Of a DNA stretch of 64,000 nucleotides, positions 55,590 to 64,000 are shown piece after piece. The DNA comes from Halichondria panicea. Lineage: Eukaryota; Porifera; Demospongiae; Suberitida; Halichondriidae. The stretch spans positions 5,306,120-5,370,119 of the forward strand of contig NC_087389.1 of assembly GCF_963675165.1 (NCBI RefSeq). The letters run 5' to 3'. The translations under genes and the position numbers were made by a program. Numbering within the stretch: position 1 is the first letter of the stretch; the number at the start of each line of letters is the position of its first letter. The notes under the pieces are model-generated. The model saw only the letters and a list, made by a program, of their open reading frames with translations, made no database searches and had not been told where the DNA came from.

Positions 55590-58068
55590 CTTTCTACCAT
55601 GATTGAACTGCGTATGCATGCTTATACTATATACTATATAGCAGCCAGATTATACTAAATGAATGTTATAAAAGTATTACGAGACGCACCTCTTGTATGT
55701 GTGTTCCAAAAGATTTTCTATGAATATCGTTCTAAGGATAATATTGGTCAAACCATGCAACATAGATTTTACCTCTATACGCATCTGCATTTATTGGCCA
55801 CACATGCATCATACCAGGTACTCTTGATCATATAATTATATACAAATGAAAGAATATACGCGCAGAATATAATAATGCATGCGATTTTGGTTTTGTATAA
55901 GACAGGGGACTGGGCGGTATAGCATATGGGGCTTTAGTTTTGTGCCTTTCCATGCAGTATATATACGAGGAGCCAGTACTCTTGCAGGTTGACACAGTTA
56001 ACTACCAGTTACTCAACACTTTGCACCCACTTTTATATAATACTTTTGGATGAGATTAAAGTAATTTGTGTGCTTCGTATACATCTGCATGGCCAGGAAA
56101 TATTATACAAGTGTTCCTATAATTATTATAGTAATACCATAATCATAGCTTAATTCACATTATCCCCCCACACGCACCCCTCACAGGGCACTAATGGCGA
56201 TGCCCCACCCCTTACACCGGTGAACTGTGCCACAGCTCCCCATCTCACACATGCACCGTCCTCATATCACAGCCGACTCATTGTCGTGCATGCATGTGAC
56301 TGTGACCACCGTGAGGAGTGTGTACCGGGGGGAATGAAAGAGCTACCGGCCCTGTGCCGATGACAATGAAGTTCATCCCCTGGGTCAAGAATCCATGGTC
56401 CCCCCCCCCCCCCCCCAGAACAGACAGACCCGGCCCCTGATATTGTAAGTGACCATCATTCACATCGTACAATATAGCTGCATGTTCTTTAAACCATATA
56501 ACTTGACTTTGGAAGGCCCAAACTTAAACATGCATTAACTTCTCATAGGTGGCTATCTCAAAAATGTTTTGTGAACACATTAATTTTTGAACTCTTGGAC
56601 AGCCATGAGTTCTGGTGATCCAATGTCTATATGCTTTTGTGGTTTTCTGAAAGCTTAAGAAGAGCTCCTTCAGTTAATATAATTTGCATCAAATCAAGTT
56701 AATCATCCACATGACAAATTAAAGCTATTTTAGCTACAAAATAAGCCATCCAAACTAACGTTACAGATGTATGATCAATTCACTGCACTAGCTGATTAAT
56801 ACACAGCTTTAAATCCCCTCCTCTATACCTGCACACAGGTGAACCCGTTCCATATACTCCGTTTAGATTGGCCCGTCTCTCGTTGCTATATATAGGAAAC
56901 AAAGAAATCAAGCCTGCATGTCAATCCAGTTCTGTGTATGTGCCAGAGGGTTCTCAAAAGAATTGGACTGAACTTCCGGTTACTAGAGATCTATACATGC
57001 AACTCTGTAACAGCGTACTTTTCAATCAGAATTGATACTCTTATTAATTGTTTTTTGGATATAGCTAATAACTACATGTGTGTACGTAGCTCGTCAACTA
57101 TGACATGCATGCATGTAAGGGTACTGCAAACATGTGTACCCTGGTATATAATTATATTACACTTTAATTGGTATATGATTTATACTTCTTGCATGGTCAA
57201 TGCAAGTGATAATTATGACTATTTTCTTGAGCATGCCCATGTAGCTATAATTGTAATACATAACGGCATAACTCACATTTATCACAAAATTAATGTCAGG
57301 ATATAAAATGATAATAATAATTATCATGATCAGCTACTCTTGTGTTTAAATCTCTAAACTAATAAGTGTCTACTGGTTCATGATCAGTTGTCAGTAGCTG
57401 TAACTATAACCATAGAGAGTAGCTCCGCTATAGGAAGGGGGTTGTCAATAGCAACCAGCAACCCTGCACGACAAAGCAGTAAGGGTAACAGCTGCGTGTA
57501 GTCATCCACATCTTCCTGTGAGTGGGTGTGTGTACTTTACATTATTCCAGCGTTGAATGAACTTACTTGTTTTTTATAGCTCGATGACATTTGCCACAGT
57601 CTATAGACAGTACGCACCTGCAGCAAAACATGCAATGCAAGTAAGGTGCTCTATTAATTAAGACCTGGTGTTGCCAGCAATAGCTGCATGCTCAATGCAG
57701 CAACCCGAGGCCGTGCCGCGGCCAGAAGTAATGCCAACTAAACTAAGAAGATAATAATTGTTATGGTTAATATTTATACCACAAGTATATACCGTATCAA
57801 GAGTAGATAAGAGTAAGAGTGTTGAACTGCTGTAGTAATCGTGGAACCGCATTTGCCTTGACATGCGTCATCACTGTCGGCACTATTCAATTAATGAGTG
57901 CTGTTAAGTAAACTGTGGTCTGTGGTTTGTAGCACTGAACTGTGCAATCACAGCATGTGCGGTTTCTGGGAAGTGTTGCTAACATAACTAATCAGTACTG
58001 ATTACTATCAAGTGATGACGCAGGAGCAGGAAATTGCTGTTACTAGCAGTTCAACACTCTTACTCTTG
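55590..58068. other. gene-poor stretch
   Basis: No supported gene. Contains a 16-base poly-C tract at about 56400 and several AT-rich repeats. The open frame at 56938-57306 has no recognisable domain and ordinary intergenic composition. Confidence 0.5.
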
Positions 58069-58478
58069 ACCGTATTTACTTGATTAAACGCCCGTCTCGT
58101 TTAAACGCCCATGGTAAAAGCTGTCTTTGTCAATAAACGCCCCTCTTAAATAATCGCCCATGTATGGGGCGTGGCACTGTGGGTGGAGCTGAATTAGCAC
58201 GTGGAACCAGCTGAAACAAGGGAAGCATAGAATAATAGATACTATTTATGATGGCAGAGAGGATACAGAGGAAGAAACACCACTCTTACGACTTAAGATT
58301 GAAGCTGAGAGCTGTGGCAGCAGCCAAAAAGAGCATAATAACTGCTGATGAGCAAGAGTTTGAAGTAGACAAAACAATAAACGCCCGTTTCGAATAAGCG
58401 CCCATCTCGTTTAAACGCCCCCTCTACAGATGCTGCTAGGAAATAAACGCCCGGGCATTTAATCAAGTAAATACGGTA
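58069..58478. mobile_element. terminal-inverted-repeat DNA transposon remnant with AAACGCCC repeats
   Basis: Ends ACCGTATTTACTTGATTAAA(CGCCCG) and, inverted, ATTTAATCAAGTAAATACGG(T). Inside both ends the word AAACGCCC or a close variant recurs about eight times, probably as transposase-binding sites. The centre has a 51-codon frame from 58248 beginning MMAERIQRKKHHSYDLRLKL, which resembles the first helix-turn-helix of pogo/CENP-B-type transposases and then runs into the right-end repeats. It is likely a deletion derivative. Confidence 0.7.
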
Positions 58479-58541
58479 TGTAAAATCACCAACAGTAGAA
58501 TACACATGCTCTGAAGGCCGGGCCTCCCCCCACTCACTCAC

Positions 58542-59066
58542 CATTTTGGTGATCTTGATGTCTGAGATGCGGAGGACGAGCTGTAGCTTAACAAGTATCA
58601 TCTTGGGGCTGTATTTGATCTCAGACTTGATGCTAGTAATTGGATACCTAGGAATAATAAAGGGTGCATGTATAATAGATATAGCATGAAAGCGAGTAGG
58701 GACCGTATGACTTTTATTAAACGCTTGTAACATGGTATAAAGTACAATACAATTTGATCAAAATTGATATTAGTTGGCAACGTTTTTACAAGCTAGGCCT
58801 ATATATAGCTGAAGTTTGGTTTGTAGTTTCTCTATTATTATAGTCTATAGCTGAAATTGTAGTCAAGGCATTAAATAAAAACACAGCATATATACACATG
58901 TAGCTATACACACCACGACAATAACACTATAACATTTCAGAGAGACAGTTCACCAGCCAAGAGAGCGTACATATTTTATATGTTGAACACATTCACTCAC
59001 AGAGTAAAGAATCTCCGATTCATTGCATACGGCTCGTTCTCTAAATAGAAACCGTCAAAGTCCACT
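58542..59066 (-). CDS. two linked exons of an unidentified conserved gene
   Basis: Exon 59066-59001 (VDFDGFYLENEPYAMNRRFF, then T) and exon 58647-58542 (YPITSIKSEIKYSPKMILVK, then LQLVLRISDIKITKM) have good acceptors (GCAG and CCTAG) and donors (GTGAGTG). They join in phase (CT|G, giving L-Y-P). The peptide looks like a real, ordered protein, but I cannot name the family. Further possible exons of the same strand lie upstream: 59180-59125 (ESLCQGYVERAIDLLN), about 59493-59401 (SAQFVDLLEHLPISTLQVLE, then K) and 61522-61394. Their junctions are less certain. Confidence 0.5.
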
Positions 59067-59400
59067 CTGCAGCTATGAGTAGATGTGGGAGTTTTAGGGT
59101 GCATGGGTGGAGACTTGACTATTGAGGCTGTTAAGTAGGTCAATGGCTCTCTCTACATAGCCTTGGCATAGCGACTCCTGCATGGGGTTGAAATAAAGTC
59201 ATGTGATCATTACAGCTCAGATATTGAGTTACTTGTTTTCCTTGTGCGCAGTCATTATGCACCATGCGTACATATTAATTTTCATACCCTATAATTATAT
59301 ATACATACAGTGTGTTCAATCAGGAGCACATGGTACAATCCATACCCCACACCACATACCACAGAAAATGTGTACAGTCCATATACCCCCCACCACATAC

Positions 59401-59493
59401 CTTCTCCAGCACTTGCAGTGTGGAGATGGGCAGGTGCTCCAGGAGGTCCACGAACTGAGCTGACTTGCGGTCGTAAGTGGGCATCCAAGGCTA
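59401..59493 (-). CDS. probable exon of the unidentified minus-strand gene
   Basis: Encodes MPTYDRKSAQFVDLLEHLPI and STLQVLEK before a good donor (GAGAAG|GTATGTG). The acceptor is taken as TGTAG at about 59494 and is uncertain. Helical, leucine-rich; family not recognised. Confidence 0.4.
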
Positions 59494-60257
59494 CATCTCT
59501 CAGAGGGTCTCCACCTGCATGTCCACAGAGTAGAGATTATAATGCATGTATACCAGCTGCAGACACTTAAACGGGGGAGGAAGGGGGTCTAATACATGTA
59601 TCTCCCTTTTCCCTACTGCATAAGACAGCATTTAGCTACAATTCACTTATGCCACCTATGGTATACTGACTGCATGAGTATACAGTCTGTTTCAAGTAAT
59701 AATAAATTATTATATATTATAAGGGTTTTGTTTAGAGGGCCTCAAAGTGATTCAATATAGAAGCCCTGGGCCACAAATCGAGCGTGTATACGAACCTACT
59801 TGCTGTGGAATCTGACTGTACTGATAGAGGGTACGTGTGAGCAGTAACTTGTGTGCATACCAGCGCAAGGAGGTGGAGTTTTACTGGAGCAGAAATAGGA
59901 GATGAATAGAGAGAGAGAGGGTTCCTTAAAGGAGGACAGAAAGGTTTGGACTGGGGCACTGCAGGCCTCCTTGTCCGGCTCTGTGTGTGTGCGTGTGTGT
60001 GCGTGTGTGTGTGTGTTCAGGAAAATGCAGAATAGAGATTAATTGTACAAATTGTATAGGCTTCCATACGTAGACCTGACCAACTCTGTAGTATACGTAC
60101 CATAACTTATACGATAATGACAATGTATAGCTGTTATAATTATTCATACACGCATATAATTATATAACACACCGAAAAAGGAAGGCTTAACAATAATCAT
60201 ATAACAACATGTGACTTAGGCATAGAAGAATTAGTAAAAAAAAGGTACTTAACTATC

Positions 60258-61157
60258 ATGAATCGTGATCTGACTCACTACAACCGTTACGGACAACACT
60301 ACGGACAACAAAGTGATAGAGAGACTTTAGTACAAAGAGATAGAGAATACGGAGCAGTAGGGCAACAAGGGATTGACAGTGAATATGTAATAGAGGTAGC
60401 AGAAGAGGAGCCACTTCAACAAGACCAACCTGATCCAGCTGAGCAACAACTGTTACCAAGGATAGAACAATTAGAACGGCAACTACGTGTACATGAACAA
60501 AACTTACCGGCAAGAAGATACACAAACGTGTATACATGCGTATCAATTACAGTGGGTCTATTTGTACTGGCTATAGCTGGAATTGGAGCTGGAACTGGGC
60601 TAACAGCATACTACAACTTGAGCAGCAGTGAACATATGAAACATGCAACGTACGTGGTGATAGGCTCAAAATATTGCGGCATTAATGCAAGCCATATATA
60701 CGCTGGAATAACAGTAGGATTCAAAACTGATACAGGTACCAATTTTCAATGTATGCCAACTAACGAAAAACACGTGAGATACTACGGTGACCTTAAATCC
60801 AACTATACGAATTCAACTGAAATAGAGAAAGTAGTATACGGGAGAACTGTTAAGTATAAGACATTCCGTGAAGAGAACAATCTCATAGCTTCTTGTGCAT
60901 TGTGTAGAATCGATGGTCGCGAAGCCATAGAAACGCTGCCGGCTACCTATGTATGTGGTGACTCTTGGACAAAACAGCATGAAGGATATTTAATGACTGG
61001 TGGCATTTGTGTACATGCAGAGATGGAAGGGAAAATGGCCGACTCAAATCTTGAATATATAACACTGCATCATGAGGTACTGTCGGGGGACTCTACGCTA
61101 TTTCATTCTGTTTACAAGGATGATTATGTTTTAAGTTGTGTTGTGTGCTCTAAATAA
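60258..61157 (+). CDS. type II membrane protein with a spongin short-chain-collagen-like (C4/NC1-type) extracellular domain
   Basis: A single exon of 299 residues. The N-terminal 90 residues are hydrophilic and Gln/Glu-rich, with a short helix (LLPRIEQLERQLRVHEQNL) that could oligomerise. Residues 92-118 are one membrane helix (ITVGLFVLAIAGIGAGTGLT). The remaining 180 residues are extracellular, with N-glycosylation sites and Cys spaced as in the C-terminal domain of sponge short-chain (spongin/C4) collagens: TYVVIGSKYCG, then FQCMP, SCALCR, CGDSWTKQHEGYLM and the ending LSCVVCSK. There is no collagenous Gly-X-Y region, so the domain is carried by a membrane anchor instead. The motif match is from memory of the family. 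The gene may be nested among exons of the unidentified minus-strand gene. Confidence 0.68.
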   Translation: MNRDLTHYNRYGQHYGQQSDRETLVQRDREYGAVGQQGIDSEYVIEVAEEEPLQQDQPDPAEQQLLPRIEQLERQLRVHEQNLPARRYTNVYTCVSITVGLFVLAIAGIGAGTGLTAYYNLSSSEHMKHATYVVIGSKYCGINASHIYAGITVGFKTDTGTNFQCMPTNEKHVRYYGDLKSNYTNSTEIEKVVYGRTVKYKTFREENNLIASCALCRIDGREAIETLPATYVCGDSWTKQHEGYLMTGGICVHAEMEGKMADSNLEYITLHHEVLSGDSTLFHSVYKDDYVLSCVVCSK

Positions 61158-61393
61158 GATTGAATGTTACTCATAATTATACTACACAAGTACAGTGTAT
61201 GTCTCATCACCACTTGGCGAGAGCAACTTTCAAATCCACATGTACAGAGACACTAGAAATAAGGGACACTTCTTATGTAGTGATCTTAACATTGTAACAA
61301 ACATGCACAAACATACTGGACCACCCCAAACCTAACTACAGCCCCCCCCGGCCCCCTTGGGATCCAAGTCAGTACTGCACTATATATACACAC

Positions 61394-61522
61394 CTGGTTG
61401 CTTCCTTCTCTTTTGCTGCCTCCTTGTGTTTCTTGGATGACCCCTTTCTCTCTCTCTCCGCTGCATTAGTGTGTGTGGTCTTTGCAAGGGGTGGTACGTA
61501 CACCAGGGCCGCATGTAGGAGC
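61394..61522 (-). CDS. probable lysine-rich exon on the minus strand
   Basis: Acceptor GCTTAG and donor ACCAG|GTGTGT bound a 129-nt open segment (phase 2 in, 2 out) encoding LLHAALVYVPPLAKTTHTNA and then AERERKGSSKKHKEAAKEKE. It could be an upstream exon of the gene seen at 58.5-59.5 kb; family unknown. Confidence 0.4.
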
Positions 61523-61975
61523 CTAAGCATTAAAGGGACCCCTTGTTAAGGACTGCACTCACATGGAGGAGATACAGGAGAGTGTCTGGAGGGCAAAAAG
61601 TGAAATATGCTTAACACCCCCAAATATTATAGTGCTACTTAATTCGATGCAAGTCAATGATAGTGCAAGTATACTACAGTCTATTGTGGTCACCCAATAT
61701 GAAGCAGGTCACCCTCATTATAGTCGTTACATGTACTGATTACAGTCAAATTTTTCTTATCAAAAGTTAGACAATCAAGCCTTAACCGTAAGATCTTCTT
61801 CAAATTTCTCCTTAACCGAAACGGCACTAAAAACTAGCAATTTTGAGCACTGCGGAGGATATGTACATATTTAAGCAACATTGAACCTTTCATAAGATAG
61901 CAAAACTAATGATAAACAGTATACATGTATGTACATTAATTAATAATTATACGTAATCAAGGTTAAGCCGCCAAG
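61523..61975. other. spacer before the TRIM-14 3' end
   Basis: No gene supported, apart from a possible tiny exon at about 61565-61590 on the minus strand. Confidence 0.35.
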
Positions 61976-63654
61976 TCAAGGAAATTCAGAGTTATATAAA
62001 GACAACTTCAGCTCAGTTGTTACTGGTTCATATCCATACTGCCCACTGGCTGTCAAGCATAAAGTTATGCTGGTAGTTTCATAGGGAGGAGAAAAACTAA
62101 TTCTCCATTCATTTTGACTCTCTGTAACTTGCACGGCAACATTCTCTGTAAACGATTTTGTGAGCGTCGATTGATAGTACCCGGTATTACGTACTTCTAT
62201 AGAGCCTGAACACCTCGCTGATCCACTGAGCTCCAGATTATGGTTGTCTCCAAGCCGGAAAGTGTTAAGAGCATCGGCGAAAGATGTCATAACAATGAAC
62301 AACACACTATGTCCATGTGTGAAGGTGCTTGGCCTACAAGTAGGTTGAGTAGGGGCAGAAACGAGAGTAAAAATTGTTCCGACAAACACATTGTATGTTT
62401 CATCCCTCCATGTCACGGCATTTATTTCAATTTTTTCTGTGGCTTGACTGTCCCATTTTAGCTGACTCAATGACTTCAGTCTGGAGGTGACTTGTGCACA
62501 GAGGGCTAGTAGTTCCGTGTCTTCCTTGCAGGCTAGAGCTCTTCTGGCAAAGCTCAGAGCACTCTCCATGCTCGTAATGGCTGTCTCGTGGTATTCTTTC
62601 TGTGCCCACAATTCTTTGAGGTCTTTCGTACAAGCATCGTCAATCTCCTTGTGTAGTTCTGTACGCCTTGCTTCAAGTTGTTGGATGAGACAATCAACCC
62701 TCCCATCAATTTGAGCTTTGTGTAATGGGGGTTTCTACTTTCTCCTTTTCAATCAAAGATGTATTTCAAGTTAGCTTTAAATTCTTTCAACTTTGATTCA
62801 GTGGTGTCAGCTAATTTGTGGATTGTCTCTTTTGCTTTAATTCTTGCTCCGTCATTGCTTCTGATAAAATTATTGTGACCATTGTGAGCGCTCACAAAAC
62901 AGTGTACACACACCAACGTCATACACGAGTCACAATACAGCTTGAGACCCTCCTCTGGGTGGACACTACAATAGTAGGTCTTCTTTCGGTGAAGCTTGCT
63001 TTGGCTTTCCTCGTCACCACTGACAAATCACCACTGACAATTTCGTGCGAACTAAACGTCTTGTATCGTTTGTGAGCTGCTAGACACTCGTTGCAGATGT
63101 GGGAGCAAGTGTTGCAATAAGCCACTGCATTGTTGTTATCCTCGCACTGCTGACAAGTGGCCGGGGTGTGTGTGTCCTCCTTGCTTGGTATTAATGTGTA
63201 GTCATTCAGAAACCCCTTCACTCCATTAGGGGGCACCTACAAGGGAATAGTTGAGGTATCTAATCATGTAACCAGACATGTACAAGTACATTGCAATGCA
63301 TAAACCACGTGTACATGGTAGTGTGCAACATGAAATTCCTAACAGGGAAAAAGCATGCAAAGGAAATTCACAATAATTATCAATAAAATATAGTCAATCA
63401 GCATGCAGTGTTATTTACAAATGATGAACGCATTCTACAACCTAGGCTATACGATATAGTCTCCTCCTTACCTGATGCTGTGTTCTGCACTGAGGACAGG
63501 TTAGGCTTTTCTTGTCTTCGGCTTTCTCGTGAGCTCCCTCCAGACAATGGAGACAGAAGCTGTGATAACACGGCAACACTTTGGGCTCTCTGAAACCACT
63601 CAGACACACACTACAACTCAACTCCTCAGCTACTGGTAACTCTATGCTGGCCAT
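61976..63654 (-). pseudogene. TRIM-14: degraded minus-strand TRIM45-like gene
   Basis: Exon 1 (63654-63472) is intact: [12 protein letters not shown], a full RING (PCYHSFC, the change being at a non-ligand position) and donor CAG|GTAAGG. Exon 2 starts normally at 63236 ([15 protein letters not shown]) and keeps B-box 1, then loses its frame after HEIVS near 63030. B-box 2 and the first half of the coiled coil are present but broken by several indels (62620-63030). The frame recovers at 62611 ([18 protein letters not shown]) through a class-3 C-terminal domain to a stop at 61976. It is closest to TRIM-4 and TRIM-5. It lies outside the ALDH1L2 intron, so the subgroup spread by duplication across at least 40 kb. 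Confidence 0.85.
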
Positions 63655-64000
63655 TTTTTTTCAGTAGCACATGTTGTGTGTGTGCATGACATGTGACATG
63701 ATGGACTGATGGTTCCTACACACATTATCCCACTAATCAGGTTAGGCATGGAAACAACAGACCATGAACACAAATTAGTCATGCTGCTGGCCAAGGCATA
63801 GACCAGAGGAGGTTGGTCACGTTTCAACGGACGAATGTACTAGCTATCGATAGTTTTCTTATGTTACTTATAGAAAACTGTGCACATACACTATAATGTC
63901 TGACTGAAACTACTGTAGAAACTGGATTATTAGCACTTACTCGACTATAAGCGTATCTTTATTTTAAGTGCATGCTCAACTGCATTGTTGGTTTTTTATA
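63655..64000. other. upstream flank of TRIM-14
   Basis: No gene seen. 63660-63790 matches the upstream flank of TRIM-5 (about 26160-26300), showing that the flank was duplicated with the gene. Confidence 0.5.

Noticed and set aside
56938-57306. 122-codon open frame
   Set aside because: Composition is that of the AT-rich intergenic sequence, with no domain, no neighbouring exon signals and no conserved motif.
59732-59959. Minus-strand exon encoding LRWYAHKLLLTRTLYQYSQI or the overlapping alternative frame
   Set aside because: Two frames are open over the same interval and no acceptor gives a clean in-phase exon, so I could not choose one and did not call it.

Overview
The window is animal nuclear DNA. 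It has introns with GT-AG splice sites, AT-rich intergenic sequence and many small inverted-repeat elements. The RING/B-box genes, the degraded NACHT-LRR gene and a protein resembling the C-terminal domain of spongin short-chain collagens point to a sponge, probably a demosponge. That placement is an inference; the animal origin is firm.

The backbone is one large minus-strand gene, a mitochondrial-type 10-formyltetrahydrofolate dehydrogenase (ALDH1L2-like). I reconstructed 22 coding exons between 52760 and 12301. They sum to 2940 nt (979 residues plus stop), and the splice phases agree at every junction. The formyltransferase half lies at 50059-52760. The linker, carrier-protein and aldehyde-dehydrogenase parts lie at 12301-20027. 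One 30,031-bp intron (20028-50058) separates the two blocks.

That intron holds a tandem array of TRIM genes: eleven two-exon loci and two degraded fragments. Three more loci sit outside it, at 1.5-3.2, 3.7-5.4 and 62-63.7 kb. Each locus has a RING exon of about 177 nt, a phase-0 intron, and a second exon encoding B-box 1, B-box 2, a coiled coil and a filamin/Ig-like C-terminal domain, the architecture of TRIM45. The RING and coiled-coil parts are nearly constant while the C-terminal domain falls into several classes. Nine loci look intact. Five are damaged: lost start codon, lost splice donor, one-base deletion, nonsense plus frameshift, and multiple frameshifts. The pattern is birth-and-death evolution with gene conversion. 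I label the loci TRIM-1 to TRIM-14 from left to right.

Left flank (0-12 kb): the 3' end of a filamin plus MIB/HERC2-domain gene, TRIM-1, TRIM-2, a foldback element, an NLR (NACHT-LRR) pseudogene, and dispersed repeats. Right flank (53-64 kb): a possible divergent first exon, a short possibly secreted protein, scattered exons of an unidentified minus-strand gene, a type II membrane protein with a spongin/C4-like extracellular domain, an inverted-repeat transposon remnant, and the degraded minus-strand TRIM-14.

Function: ALDH1L2 is folate one-carbon metabolism. The TRIM and NLR genes are the kind of fast-evolving families used in cytoplasmic innate sensing and ubiquitin signalling. A role for this array in immunity is inference only.
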